A stretch of DNA of 64,000 nt from Bordetella ansorpii (GTDB lineage Bacteria; Pseudomonadota; Gammaproteobacteria; Burkholderiales; Burkholderiaceae_B). The translations under genes and the position numbers were made by a program. Where the stretch lies: contig NZ_FKIF01000008.1 of the NCBI RefSeq assembly GCF_900078705.1, forward strand, positions 372,001-436,000, given 5' to 3'. Numbering within the stretch: position 1 is the first letter of the stretch; each line of letters starts with the position of its first letter. Below, piece after piece: positions 1-8,464 of the stretch. The notes under the pieces were generated by a model, which searched no databases, had not been told where the DNA came from, and worked only from the letters and a program-made list of their open reading frames with translations.

Positions 1-333
1 CCGCGGCGCCTGCGTTTGCACGGCAGCCTTGCCCTGCGGGGTGTTCGACAGGTAGCCATCCAGGCCGAGCAGCGTCATGGCCTCGACCACCGCCACGCTA
101 TGCCGCACCAGCCGCGTATCCATGCCCTGAGACTGTGCATAGCGCATGGTCGCCAGCAGGAGCTGCACGCCGGACGTGTCGATCTCGCTGACGCCGGACA
201 GATCGATGTCCAGCGCCTGGGGCTCGGGCTGGCTGGCCAGGCCAGCCACCGTCCGCAGCAGTTGCTGGCGGGTATCCTGGGCGCGATAGATGTTCAGTTC
301 GCCATCCAGGCGCAGCGTGTGAAAACGGACCAT
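1..333 (-). CDS. STAS-domain protein (anti-sigma-factor-antagonist type), 3' end outside the window
   Basis: The readable 111 residues form a small STAS domain. The signature Asp-Thr-Ser-Gly-Val-Gln (residues 52-57) sits where SpoIIAA-type antagonists carry their phosphorylatable serine. No stop occurs before base 1, so the gene is cut by the window edge. The ATG at 333 follows an AGGAGG ribosome site five bases upstream. It is the third gene of a leftward operon after an MCP and a CheY-like regulator, 56 bases behind the latter. STAS proteins in such clusters usually relay or localise chemosensory signals; that role is inferred here. Genes such as cheA or cheW may follow outside the window, which I cannot see. 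Confidence 0.85.
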   Translation of the reverse strand, partial: MVRFHTLRLDGELNIYRAQDTRQQLLRTVAGLASQPEPQALDIDLSGVSEIDTSGVQLLLATMRYAQSQGMDTRLVRHSVAVVEAMTLLGLDGYLSNTPQGKAAVQTQAPR

Positions 334-389
334 CGGAACCTCCTGATACGGCAGATCGTGAAAGAAGCGGATCGGCAGCGCGTGGCGCC

Positions 390-761
390 TCAGGGCGGCA
401 GCAGCCGTTCGACGGCGCCCAGCAACTGCGCGGGCTGGAACGGCTTGACCATCCAGGCCTTGGCGCCCGCCAGTTGGCCTTCTTTCTTCTTGGCTTCCTG
501 GTTCTCGGTGGTCAGCATCAGCACCGGCGTGAAGCGGTAGGCGGGCAGTTGCTTGACCGCTTTCAGGAAAGCGATGCCGTCCATGTTGGGCATGTTCACG
601 TCGCTGATGATCAGGTGCACTTTCTGGCCACCGAGCTTGCGCAGCGCGTCCTGGCCGTCGCAGCCCTCGATCACGTCGTAGCCGGCGCCGCGCAGCGAGA
701 TGCCCACGACCTGCCGCACCGAGGCGGAGTCGTCGACGATGAGAATGGTCTTGTTCGGCAT
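390..761 (-). CDS. CheY-like single-domain response regulator
   Basis: This 123-residue receiver domain has no output domain. The key residues are in place: the acidic pair Asp10-Asp11, the phosphoacceptor Asp54 (Ser-Asp-Val-Asn-Met-Pro), Thr84/Thr85 and the conserved Lys106 (Val-Lys-Pro-Phe). It should accept phosphate from a CheA-type kinase and pass the signal by binding a partner. It starts 8 bases after the MCP gene and precedes the STAS gene, so the three are probably one transcript. The pairing with a STAS protein resembles chemosensory clusters used for functions other than flagellar steering, but the output cannot be told from this sequence. Confidence 0.93.
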   Translation of the reverse strand: MPNKTILIVDDSASVRQVVGISLRGAGYDVIEGCDGQDALRKLGGQKVHLIISDVNMPNMDGIAFLKAVKQLPAYRFTPVLMLTTENQEAKKKEGQLAGAKAWMVKPFQPAQLLGAVERLLPP

Positions 762-769
762 GGGGGTCC

Positions 770-1909
770 TCAGAAGAAAGTGATGTCCGCTTCGGCCTGT
801 TGCGGAACAGGTGTCTGCTGCCGGTGCACGGCGCGTTCATCGGCCATGGCGTAGGTCTGTTCGAGCTCGCGCAGCAGCGGCTCGGCCGTGATCGGATGCA
901 GTTCGTCGTCGTCGGCGCAGGCGGTGCCGTAGTCGCGCATGACTGCCGGCAGGCGATCAATGTTGGTCTGCACGTGGCTCATGATCTGGCTGACGCGGTC
1001 CTGGAATTGCAGTTGCACCAGTGCCTCGTTGACCTCGTCCTTGATGCCCTGGCTCTCCTGGCGCAGCAGTTCGGTCGTGCCCGACAGGTTCTCGGCGAAG
1101 TCATGGAAGCCCGACAGCACTTGCCGGATGGTGTCTTCCGAGGCCGCGATGGCCTGTTGCTCGTTGCGCGAGGACGCTTCGGCGGCGGCGCAGGTGGCCA
1201 CGATGGCCGAGCCGATCACGCGGATCTTCTCGGCGATGCGGCTGCCGGTCTCTTCGGACTGGCGTGATAGCGCTCTCACTTCCTGCGCCACCGTGGCGAA
1301 GCCGCGGCCCGTGTGGCCGGCGTGGGCGGCCTCGATGGCGGCGTTGACAGCCAGCAGATTGGTCTGCTGTGTAATCTGTGCGATGGCGCGAACCATTTCC
1401 TGCAGTTCGTCGACAAATCCTTGCAGGGTCTGCACCTTGTGCAGCATGTCCGCCTTGGCCTGAAGGCTTTCGCGCAGCGATGCCACGACGCCATCGAGCT
1501 GCCGCCGGCTGCGCGCCGAGATGGCCGCGGCGTTCTCGCCGCTGCCGCCCTGGTTCACGGACAGGTGCAGCGTCTGGTCCAGCCGCATGGAGATTTCGCC
1601 GAAACGCATCGAAAGCGCTTCGATGGCGGACGCCATTTGTTGCCGGGACGACTCGATCTGGCCCGACCACACCGGCGCAAGGTCGGCGCTGAAAGTTTCC
1701 AGGCCCTGAATATGCTGGTGCCGTTGGTCGGCACGCTGCCTTTGCCGGCGGCGCGCCAGCAGGCCGCTGGCCAGTCCTGCAAGAACCAGGACGGCGGCGG
1801 CGGCCAGGCCCGGGGCCCGCCAGGCATCGAACGCCGCGCAGCCGATGCCGCCAGCGGCGCCCAGTAACGGCGGCACGGTCCGCTCCGGGTCGAAACAGGT
1901 CAGGAACAT
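770..1909 (-). CDS. Methyl-accepting chemotaxis protein lacking a sizeable periplasmic sensor domain
   Basis: The 379-residue protein has hydrophobic stretches at about 13-28 and 31-50, then a basic segment, then a long cytoplasmic coiled coil. The MCP signalling hairpin tip lies near residues 177-198 (Gln-Gln-Thr-Asn-Leu-Leu-Ala followed by Ala-Ile-Glu-Ala-Ala). No periplasmic domain fits between the two hydrophobic stretches and there is no obvious PAS or HAMP module. Input therefore probably comes from the membrane itself, the variable region at 60-170 or a partner. It is the first gene of the leftward operon with the CheY-like and STAS genes. The ATG at 1909 is the best start, directly ahead of the first hydrophobic segment. 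Confidence 0.88.
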   Translation of the reverse strand: MFLTCFDPERTVPPLLGAAGGIGCAAFDAWRAPGLAAAAVLVLAGLASGLLARRRQRQRADQRHQHIQGLETFSADLAPVWSGQIESSRQQMASAIEALSMRFGEISMRLDQTLHLSVNQGGSGENAAAISARSRRQLDGVVASLRESLQAKADMLHKVQTLQGFVDELQEMVRAIAQITQQTNLLAVNAAIEAAHAGHTGRGFATVAQEVRALSRQSEETGSRIAEKIRVIGSAIVATCAAAEASSRNEQQAIAASEDTIRQVLSGFHDFAENLSGTTELLRQESQGIKDEVNEALVQLQFQDRVSQIMSHVQTNIDRLPAVMRDYGTACADDDELHPITAEPLLRELEQTYAMADERAVHRQQTPVPQQAEADITFF

Positions 1910-2101
1910 GGACGATTCCCTCCACGGGCTTTTGTCACGACTGGGTTAATAATTTGACGTTTGGTAACTTTTACGGCTCACTTCGCCGGGCGAGAACGGT
2001 TGTGTCGGCCAAGTTCCGGCACTCCACCGGCCAATTGACCGTCTTTGTGCAAGAACGGGCCTCTTCAGGCCAGAGAATGCCGGCACAGACCGGAGACAGC
2101 T

Positions 2102-3235
2102 ATGGGCAGTAAGCCAAGCCGCGCGCGTGGACGCGGATACGCCGTGATGGGAGTGCCGGATGCGTCGGCGCCCGCCGATGTCCTGCCCGTCACGCTGCGC
2201 CAGGTGCTGTCCGAGGCGATGCGGCATGGCGTGACGCCGGAGTCGTTGTGCGAGGGTCTGGGATTTGCGCCTCAGGATCTGGAGACCGATGGCTTCATGG
2301 TGTCCGAGATGCAGTGCGCGGCCCTGATCCGCCGCGCCGTGCGCCTGCTGCAGCGGCCCACGCTGGGCCTGGAGCTGGGCGTGCGGGTGAACCTGGTGTC
2401 CTGGGGGCCGGTCGGCCTGGGCTTCATGGCCAGCGGCTCATCGCGCGAGTTGCTGGAATTCGCCATCACGTTCCAGCGCGCCGCCGGACGCCTGCCGCAA
2501 TTGCGGGGAGAGACCCTGAAGAACAGTTATTGCCTGGGCGCGCGCGCGCACGAGTACGGACGCGAGGTGGCCACCTTTCTGGTCGACGAGACCTTCGCCG
2601 CGCTGGGCCAGATCTGCCGCCAGGTGATCGGCACGCATTTCAATCCGCGCCAGATCGATCTGGTGATGGACCGGCCGCCGTATGGCGCCATCTACGAAGA
2701 GGTGTTCCGCTGCTCCGTGCGCTTCGGACAGGCCGAGAACCGCATGTATTTTCCGCTGGAGCCCTACGCGAACCGTTCGGCGGATGCGCGGGTGCTGCGC
2801 CAGGTGATGAAGTGGCTGGCGCCGCCGGGGGAGGCCGCCAGCGAGGTGGGCAGCGCCCTGGAAGCCACGGTGACGCAGGCGATCCGCCGCAACCTGGCCG
2901 ATCCGCCGCCCTTGAAAGAGGTGGCGGCGCTGCTGCACACCAGCGAGCGTACGCTGCGCCGCCGGCTGGCGCAGGCGGGGCACAGCTATGCCGGACTGCT
3001 GGCCGAGGAGCGCCGCGCCCGTGCGCTGTCGCTCATTTCGCACTCGTCGCGCGCCATGCGGGATATCGCCCGCGAGTGCGGATTCACCGACGTGCGCACG
3101 CTGCAGCGCGCGGTCAAGCGTTGGACGGGCTCGTCGCCCACCGCGTTGCGCCACGCTTGCCAGGATCCGGCGCCGGGGACCGCCAGACCGCGCCGGCGCG
3201 GCGGCTGTGGGCTGGACGTCGCGCGCCCGTCGTAA
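2102..3235 (+). CDS. AraC-family transcriptional regulator with an Arabinose_bd-type N-terminal domain
   Basis: The 377-residue protein has a long N-terminal ligand-domain region of the kind found in OruR/ArgR-like AraC regulators and ends in two helix-turn-helix motifs in roughly the last 100 residues (Leu-Lys-Glu-Val-Ala-Ala-Leu-Leu-His, then Ile-Ala-Arg-Glu-Cys-Gly-Phe-Thr-Asp). I chose the ATG at 2102 because GGAGA lies six bases upstream; in-frame starts at 2045 and 2147 are less well supported. It is transcribed away from the MCP operon and convergent with the flavin reductase gene, so its target is not clear. It ends in a basic, Pro/Arg-rich tail. Confidence 0.88.
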   Translation: MGSKPSRARGRGYAVMGVPDASAPADVLPVTLRQVLSEAMRHGVTPESLCEGLGFAPQDLETDGFMVSEMQCAALIRRAVRLLQRPTLGLELGVRVNLVSWGPVGLGFMASGSSRELLEFAITFQRAAGRLPQLRGETLKNSYCLGARAHEYGREVATFLVDETFAALGQICRQVIGTHFNPRQIDLVMDRPPYGAIYEEVFRCSVRFGQAENRMYFPLEPYANRSADARVLRQVMKWLAPPGEAASEVGSALEATVTQAIRRNLADPPPLKEVAALLHTSERTLRRRLAQAGHSYAGLLAEERRARALSLISHSSRAMRDIARECGFTDVRTLQRAVKRWTGSSPTALRHACQDPAPGTARPRRRGGCGLDVARPS

Positions 3236-3245
3236 GGCGCGCGAA

Positions 3246-3265
3246 CCGGGCTGGCTTCAGCCCGG
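3246..3265. terminator. Hairpin between convergent araC-type and flavin reductase genes
   Basis: CCGGGCTG and CAGCCCGG form an 8-bp stem with a GCTT loop. It overlaps the last codons of the leftward flavin reductase gene. There is no T-run, so it is only a probable terminator. Confidence 0.4.
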
Positions 3266-3877
3266 CCGGTTCATCCTGAACAGCGATTCCGGTGTGATGG
3301 TGAAATAGTCGGCCGGGCCGCCGCCGCGCATGATCGGGCGCGCCGCCGCGGTGTCGAAGATGCCGTTCTTCAGCAGATCCTGGCGGATGTGCACGCCCAC
3401 GACCTCGCCCAGCACCAGCCAGCTGTCGGCCTTGATGCCGGCGGCACTCTGCAATTGAATGATCTGCGTGGTGCGGCATTCGAACGAGACCGGGCTTTCC
3501 GCCACGTGCGGGACCGACACCACGCGGGAGGCGCGCGGCGTCAGGCCGGCCAGGGAGAACTCGTCGACTTCGGGGGGCACGGCCGCGCTGGTGGCGTTCA
3601 TGGCGTCGGCCAGATCGAACGAGACCAGATTCCAGCAGAATTCACGCGTTGCCTCGGCGTTGCGCACGCTGTCCTTGTAGGCCGTGCACGAGAAGCCGAT
3701 GATGGGCGGCGTGTAGTTGAAGGCGTTGAAGAAGCTGAACGGCGCCAGGTTGAGCACGCCGTCGCTGGCCTGCGACGAGATCCAGCCGATCGGGCGCGGG
3801 GCCACGATGGCGTTCAAGGGGTTGTGGGGCAGGCCATGGCCCTGGGCGGGCTCGTAGAAGTAGATATCGTCGGACAT
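3257..3877 (-). CDS. Flavin reductase-like FMN-binding protein (DIM6/NTAB family)
   Basis: The 206-residue protein matches the flavin reductase-like fold that binds FMN in a split beta-barrel. The conserved N-terminal Ile-Val-Ala-Pro-Arg-Pro-Ile-Gly-Trp-Ile-Ser segment (about residues 24-34) and Leu-Ala-Pro-Phe-Ser-Phe-Phe-Asn are clear. Proteins of this type reduce flavin or act as the small component of flavin-dependent oxygenases. No monooxygenase gene is adjacent, so the partner and substrate are unknown. It is a single leftward gene, convergent with the upstream AraC gene. The ATG at 3877 is the only sensible start. Confidence 0.88.
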   Translation of the reverse strand: MSDDIYFYEPAQGHGLPHNPLNAIVAPRPIGWISSQASDGVLNLAPFSFFNAFNYTPPIIGFSCTAYKDSVRNAEATREFCWNLVSFDLADAMNATSAAVPPEVDEFSLAGLTPRASRVVSVPHVAESPVSFECRTTQIIQLQSAAGIKADSWLVLGEVVGVHIRQDLLKNGIFDTAAARPIMRGGGPADYFTITPESLFRMNRPG

Positions 3878-4011
3878 GTCGGGCAGGGGCGCGGATGGAA
3901 ACAGGCATTGTGCGTGAAATCCTCCGCGCGTCGGCCAGCGGCGCGCGAGGTGTCCATCCTGCGCGCACCCGGGCCGGTCCCGCGGCGCGCACCGCGCCGG
4001 CGGGGCCGGGA

Positions 4012-4248
4012 TCAGTCTATCCGGCCCGGCGGTTTCATGCCGGAGGTATCCAGCACGTCGTCTTCTTCCGCGGGTACGCCGGGCTCGCCCGGCTCGGTCA
4101 GCACGCGGCCGTCGCGGGGCATGCCGGCGACCTGCCGGCCCACCCTGGGCATGGGCATCTTGCCGGTGCCCTGGGGGGACGGCTCCGAAGTCTTGCGGTC
4201 GGGTCCCGGGACGTGGGGCGGGAGAGGTTGCTTGGTGTCGCTGCTCAT
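4012..4248 (-). CDS. Small proline-rich hypothetical protein
   Basis: This 78-residue protein is rich in Pro, Gly and charged residues, with no hydrophobic segment and no motif I recognise; it looks intrinsically disordered and soluble. A GGAG ribosome site lies about 7 bases before the ATG at 4248. It is read leftward and diverges from nadQ across about 200 bases. Codon use resembles the neighbouring genes, which favours a real gene over a chance frame, but no function can be assigned. Confidence 0.6.
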   Translation of the reverse strand: MSSDTKQPLPPHVPGPDRKTSEPSPQGTGKMPMPRVGRQVAGMPRDGRVLTEPGEPGVPAEEDDVLDTSGMKPPGRID

Positions 4249-4384
4249 GGCGGACTCCGTCGTAATGCGGCTGGCGCCGCGTGCATGGTCGGGTCTTCTT
4301 CCTTACATGCTAGTGGGCATGGCGGTGCCGCGCAGTCTCCAACGGTGTCGTTTGCAAAAGGCTGTTGCGGGCGGGCGGCGCACC

Positions 4385-4390
4385 TATAAT
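4385..4390 (+). promoter_or_regulatory. Candidate -10 box upstream of nadQ
   Basis: A perfect TATAAT stands out in GC-rich sequence 62 bases ahead of the nadQ start. The best -35 match (TTGCGG at 4365-4370) is only 14 bases away, which is short, so the promoter is weak or needs an activator. Confidence 0.4.
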
Positions 4391-4452
4391 CGGGCGGGCC
4401 ATGCTGGCCGGGCCGCGCTGGCCCTTCGTTCTCCGTCCTCGCGCACATTCCC

Positions 4453-5382
4453 TTGACCGACTCCCTTCCTCGCTCCGTCGCCGCTGAACTGGTTGCCGTG
4501 CTGGTCGCGGTCACCCATGGCGAGCCTCGCGTGCTGACCACCGAATCGGCCTGCGCGCTGCCCGCCGGCCCGTTCGAGGTCGAGCACCGGTCGCTGCAGT
4601 CCGGGCTGCGCGCCTGGGTCGAGACCCAGACGCGCCAGCCGGTGGGCTACATGGAGCAGCTCTACACCTTCGCCGACCGCGACCGGTCGGGCGTGGGGGC
4701 CGGGCGCGTCATCTCCGTCTGCTATCTGGGCCTGACGCGCGAATCCGGCGAATCCGGCGCACCGGGCGGCTGGCAGCCCTGGTACCGCTATTTCCCCTGG
4801 GAAGACTGGCGCGGCGGCAGGCCCGCCATGGTCGACACGCTGATCCTGCCACGCCTGCGCCAGTGGGCCGAGCAGGGCGCCGGCAATGGTCAGCGAGACT
4901 TGCGCCGCCAGCGGGTGTCCATGACTTTCGGCCGCGATGGCGACGCCTGGAACGAGGACATGGTGCTGCAGCGCTACGAACTGCTGTTCGAGGCCGGGCT
5001 GGTGCCCGAGGCCGATCGCCATGGGTGCGAGTCGACGCGATGCGTGCCGGGGCAGGCCATGCGGCACGACCACCGGCGCATATTGGCCACCGGTATCGCA
5101 CGGCTGCGCGCCAAGATCAAGTACCGGCCGGTGGTGTTCGAGCTGATGCCCGCCGAGTTCACCTTGTTGCAATTGCAGGTGGCCGTCGAGGCGCTGGCCG
5201 GGCGCGGCCTGCACAAGCAGAACTTCCGCCGCCTGATCGAGCAGCAGAACCTGGTCGAGGAGACCGGGGCCCTGGCCGCCAGTTCGGCGGGCCGGCCAGC
5301 CAAGCTGTTCCGCTTCCGGGGCGATGTACTGCTGGAACGCGCCATCTCGGGCAGCAAGCTGCCGCTGGCCCGCCAGGCCTGA
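4453..5382 (+). CDS. nadQ: NadQ-family repressor of NAD precursor use (Nudix-like domain plus winged helix)
   Basis: The 309-residue protein has an N-terminal Nudix-like fold without a readable catalytic Nudix box, and a C-terminal winged-helix region (about 225-290) with the Phe-Glu-Leu-Met-Pro and Phe-Thr-Leu-Leu-Gln-Leu-Gln pattern seen in NrtR/NadQ regulators. These proteins sense a pyridine nucleotide or precursor and repress NAD synthesis genes. It lies just upstream of nadC, with a palindrome between them. Published work on Bordetella describes nadC control by a NadQ-family repressor, which fits. The start appears to be TTG at 4453; no strong ribosome site is visible and the N-terminus is uncertain. 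Confidence 0.85.
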   Translation: MTDSLPRSVAAELVAVLVAVTHGEPRVLTTESACALPAGPFEVEHRSLQSGLRAWVETQTRQPVGYMEQLYTFADRDRSGVGAGRVISVCYLGLTRESGESGAPGGWQPWYRYFPWEDWRGGRPAMVDTLILPRLRQWAEQGAGNGQRDLRRQRVSMTFGRDGDAWNEDMVLQRYELLFEAGLVPEADRHGCESTRCVPGQAMRHDHRRILATGIARLRAKIKYRPVVFELMPAEFTLLQLQVAVEALAGRGLHKQNFRRLIEQQNLVEETGALAASSAGRPAKLFRFRGDVLLERAISGSKLPLARQA

Positions 5383-5443
5383 TTCCACGGACCATCCTTG
5401 CAAGGACAGGGGGCGGCATTGCTGCGCTGCAGCTTGACGCGGA

Positions 5444-5464
5444 TTATGCTCAGAACTAGCATAA
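5444..5464. promoter_or_regulatory. Candidate NadQ operator upstream of nadC
   Basis: TTATGCT, seven bases and AGCATAA form a perfect 7+7 palindrome of 21 bp, 48 bases before the nadC start. Its AT-rich arms stand out in GC-rich DNA. NadQ/NrtR-type repressors bind palindromes of this size. Assignment to NadQ rests on position and symmetry only. Confidence 0.6.
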
Positions 5465-5512
5465 ATTTGTCCGCGCACGCCGCGCTTTTTATTTGCCCAG
5501 GAAATACTCTAA

Positions 5513-6391
5513 ATGAGCACAAATACTCGTCCCCAGGCAGACCTTCGTGCCGTTGCCTCATTGCCCCCGCTGATGCTGGAGCCGCTGGTGCGCGCCACCT
5601 TGCAGGAGGACCTGGGACGCGCCGGCGACATCACCACCGACGCCATCGTGCCGGCCGGCGCCCAGGCCGAGGTTCGCCTGCGCGCGCGGCAGGACGGCGT
5701 GCTGGCCGGGCTGGACCTGGCGCGGCTGGCGTTTCGCTTGATGGACCCCGCCGTGGCGTTCGAGGCGAAGCTGGCGGATGGCGCCCGCCTGGCGCCGGGC
5801 AGCGAGATCGCCATCATCCGCGGCACCGCGCGCGGCCTGCTCACGGCGGAGCGCACCGCGCTGAACTTTCTGTGCCACCTGAGCGGCGTGGCCTCGGCCA
5901 CGGCGTCCATCGTCGATGCGATCCGCGATACGCGCTGCCGCGTGACGTGCACGCGCAAGACGATGCCGGGATTGCGCGCGGTGCAGAAGTACGCGGTACG
6001 CGTCGGCGGCGGCAGCAATCACCGCTTCGGCCTGGACGATGCCGTGCTCATCAAGGACAACCACGTCGCCATCGCGGGCGGTATCGCGCCCGCCGTCGAG
6101 CGCGCCCGCGCCGCCGTCGGCCACCTGGTGAAGATCGAGGTGGAAGTGGACACGCTGGCGCAGTTGGACGACGCCCTGGCGCTGGGCGTGGACGTGGTGC
6201 TGCTGGACAACATGGACACGGACACCCTGCGCGAGGCGGTGCGCCGCGTGGACGGCCGCGCCGTGACCGAGGCTTCCGGCCGCATCACGCCCGAGACCGC
6301 GCCGGCAGTGGCGGCCACGGGCGTGGACCTGATGGCCATCGGCTGGCTGACGCACAGCGCGCGCGTCCTGGATATCGGGCTGGACGCGTAA
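5513..6391 (+). CDS. nadC: Quinolinate phosphoribosyltransferase (nicotinate-nucleotide pyrophosphorylase)
   Basis: NadC converts quinolinate and PRPP to nicotinate mononucleotide, CO2 and pyrophosphate. The 292-residue protein shows the family signature: Arg148-Lys149-Thr150 followed by Pro-Gly-Leu-Arg, the Gly-Gly-Ser-Asn-His170-Arg171 loop and Lys181 in Ile-Lys-Asp-Asn-His. Length is normal. nadA and nadB are not adjacent. In Bordetella and Achromobacter nadC is known as an orphan used to salvage external quinolinate, and this arrangement agrees. The gene follows nadQ across 130 bases holding the operator candidate. The ATG at 5513 has AGGAAA about 10 bases upstream. Confidence 0.97.
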   Translation: MSTNTRPQADLRAVASLPPLMLEPLVRATLQEDLGRAGDITTDAIVPAGAQAEVRLRARQDGVLAGLDLARLAFRLMDPAVAFEAKLADGARLAPGSEIAIIRGTARGLLTAERTALNFLCHLSGVASATASIVDAIRDTRCRVTCTRKTMPGLRAVQKYAVRVGGGSNHRFGLDDAVLIKDNHVAIAGGIAPAVERARAAVGHLVKIEVEVDTLAQLDDALALGVDVVLLDNMDTDTLREAVRRVDGRAVTEASGRITPETAPAVAATGVDLMAIGWLTHSARVLDIGLDA

Positions 6392-6460
6392 GCGGCGTCC
6401 GGGGTTTTCCTTTCCATCACATCGCGGCATTCCACGTGGAATGCCGCCAGGCATGCACCC

Positions 6461-7450
6461 ATGAACGTTCTTTGCACGCTGCGCCGCCTGGCGCCCGTCC
6501 TGGCCATCCTGGCAGGTCTTGGCGCCGGGAGCGCCCAGGCCGATCCGGCCTCGCCGTATCCCACCCGGCCCATCACCATCGTGGTGACCTTTCCTCCGGG
6601 CGGCGGTACCGACCTGCTGGCGCGCAAGCTGGGCGCCGGCCTGCAGCGCGCGCTGGGCCAGCCCGTGGTGGTGGAAAACCGCCCCGGCGCCAGCGGCAAC
6701 ATCGGCGCGCGCCTGGTGGCCCGGGCCGCGCCGGACGGCTACACCCTGCTGATGGTGAACAGTTCGTTCGCCATCAATCCGGCGGTGTATCGGGATCTGG
6801 ACTTCTCGCCGCGCGATGATTTCGCGGCGGTGGCCAACGTGGCGTTCGTGCCCTCGGTGCTGGCGGTGCCGGGCGCATCGCCCATGCATACCCTGGCCGA
6901 TGCCTTGCTGCGGGCGGGCTCCGCGGATCGGCCGTTGCCCTATGCCTCGTGCGGCAACGGCACGCCCCAGCACCTGGCCGGCGAAATGCTGCGCGAGGCC
7001 ACGGGGGCGCAGTTGCAGCACGTGCCGTACAAGGGTTGCGGGCCGGCCTTGACGGACCTGTTGTCAGGCCAGGTGCCAATGGGTTTCATCACGGCCTCCA
7101 GCGCCATCCCCTACCTGCGCGCGGGCACGCTGCGGGCGCTGGCCGTGACGTCCGCCCAGCGCTCGCCGCTGTTGCCGGACGTGCCGACGGTGGCCCAGCA
7201 GGGCGCGCCAGGGTATCAGTTGGACCAGTGGCACGGCCTGCTGGCGCCGGTCGGCACGCCGCGCGCGGTGGTGCGGCGCCTGCATCGCGCCGTGGCCGAC
7301 CTGCTGGCGCAGGAGGGCATGCGCCAGGATCTGCTGCAACTGGGCTACACCCCGGCCTCGGGCACGCCCGAGGACTTCCAGGCGCTGATCCGCGAAGATA
7401 TCGACCGATTCGGGCAGCTTGGCCACCGGATCGGTTTGCGGATGGATTGA
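6461..7450 (+). CDS. Bug/TctC-family periplasmic solute-binding receptor
   Basis: The 329-residue protein begins with a Sec signal peptide (cleavage likely after Ala27, Ser-Ala-Gln-Ala). The mature part shows Bug-family marks: Tyr-Pro-x-Arg-Pro-Ile-Thr-Ile-Val-Val near the start, Phe-Pro-Pro-Gly-Gly-Gly-Thr-Asp, and Val-Val-Val-Glu-Asn-Arg-Pro-Gly-Ala. Such receptors bind carboxylates or amides and feed TctA/TctB permeases. No membrane component is adjacent, so this is an orphan receptor. It lies 69 bases after nadC; a shared transcript and a pyridine-carboxylate ligand such as quinolinate or nicotinate are possible but unproven. Confidence 0.93.
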   Translation: MNVLCTLRRLAPVLAILAGLGAGSAQADPASPYPTRPITIVVTFPPGGGTDLLARKLGAGLQRALGQPVVVENRPGASGNIGARLVARAAPDGYTLLMVNSSFAINPAVYRDLDFSPRDDFAAVANVAFVPSVLAVPGASPMHTLADALLRAGSADRPLPYASCGNGTPQHLAGEMLREATGAQLQHVPYKGCGPALTDLLSGQVPMGFITASSAIPYLRAGTLRALAVTSAQRSPLLPDVPTVAQQGAPGYQLDQWHGLLAPVGTPRAVVRRLHRAVADLLAQEGMRQDLLQLGYTPASGTPEDFQALIREDIDRFGQLGHRIGLRMD

Positions 7451-7514
7451 TGACCCGAGGCATCCGCCGCCGGTCCTCGCCCGGTGTGGCGGGGACCGCC
7501 CGGATGGGGCGGCC

Positions 7515-7534
7515 CCCGCTGGCTTCGCAGCGGG
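7515..7534. terminator. Hairpin between convergent Bug receptor and DUF533 genes
   Basis: CCCGCTG and CAGCGGG pair over a GCTTCG loop immediately after the leftward gene's stop. The loop resembles a stabilising UUCG-type loop, but there is no T-run. Confidence 0.4.
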
Positions 7535-7535
7535 T

Positions 7536-8318
7536 TCAGGCCGCTTCCGGCACCTGCAGCTGGGTCGCCTGCGCCTCCAGCTGTTCCTTCAGGCCGGCTG
7601 GCAGTTTCAACTGGCGCGCCAGTTCGTCGAGGTAAGCGCGTTCCATGTAGCTTTCCTCATCGACGACCAGCAGGCTGGCCAGGTACATCTCGGCAGCCAT
7701 TTCCGGCGTGCGCGCGGCGCGGGCCACGGCGGCCGGGTCCAGCGGGCGGGCCAACTCGGCCTCCAGCCAGGCACGGTCGCCCGCATCGCCCGAGAGCTTG
7801 ACCATGGCGTCTTCCAACTGATGGCGCTCCTGGTCGCCCACGTGGCCGTCGGCCTTGGCCGCGCCGATCATGGCCACCAGCACGGCATTGCTGTGCTGTT
7901 CGACCTGGTCGGGCAGGACGCGGTCCATCGTCCGGGGCTCGGGCAGCGCCAGCGGCTGGCCGGCGGGCGCGGTGCCCGCCGCCGACGCCTGCTTGCGCTG
8001 CCAGTCGCCATAGGCGCGATAGGCCAGGGCGCCCAGCGCCGCCAGGCCGCCGTACATGGCGACATTGCCGCCGATCTTGCGGGCTTTCTTGTTGCTCAGC
8101 AGCAGGCCGAGGGCGCCGCCACCGAGCGCGCCGCCGCCCAGGCCGCCCAGGAAGCTGCCGGCGCCGCCCCCCCCTTGTGTCAGGCTGCCCAGCTTGCCCA
8201 GCAGGCCGCCCGCGCCGCCTTGGGCTTGGGAAGAGGCGCCTTGCAGGCGCGACGTGGCATCCTGGACCAGACCCTGGCCGGATTGCAGCAAATGATCGAG
8301 AAGTTGACGGGCGCTCAA
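7536..8318 (-). CDS. DUF533 (YebE-like) inner-membrane protein with TerB-like C-terminal domain
   Basis: The protein has a Gly/Ala/Leu-rich N-terminal part with a likely membrane segment near Gly-Gly-Asn-Val-Ala-Met-Tyr-Gly-Gly, then a helical TerB-like domain with Ala-Lys-Ala-Asp-Gly-His-Val and Val-Val-Asp-Glu-Glu, typical of DUF533. I chose TTG at 8318 because a perfect AGGAGG sits five bases before it and the protein then begins Ser-Ala-Arg-Gln-Leu-Leu as in relatives; the upstream in-frame ATG would add 42 atypical residues. That gives 260 residues. YebE-type proteins are linked to envelope stress, but the biochemical role is unknown. It is divergent from osmC. Confidence 0.85.
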   Translation of the reverse strand: MSARQLLDHLLQSGQGLVQDATSRLQGASSQAQGGAGGLLGKLGSLTQGGGGAGSFLGGLGGGALGGGALGLLLSNKKARKIGGNVAMYGGLAALGALAYRAYGDWQRKQASAAGTAPAGQPLALPEPRTMDRVLPDQVEQHSNAVLVAMIGAAKADGHVGDQERHQLEDAMVKLSGDAGDRAWLEAELARPLDPAAVARAARTPEMAAEMYLASLLVVDEESYMERAYLDELARQLKLPAGLKEQLEAQATQLQVPEAA

Positions 8319-8464
8319 GGAGACCTCCTGAAACCGATGGGGAATCCGTTGGGACCGGCGGCATCCGCAATAGTTCAGCTTTTCGTCAGCCGTGGAAACC
8401 GGAAGTGCTAAAACGGGGGCATGCGTCCCCCGGGGCCGCATCATTCAATCACCGGAGTATTTCG

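Noticed and set aside
1910-2101. A FliA-type (sigma-28) promoter before the MCP gene
   Set aside because: The reverse strand has TAAAAGTT but no GCCGATAA at the right distance.
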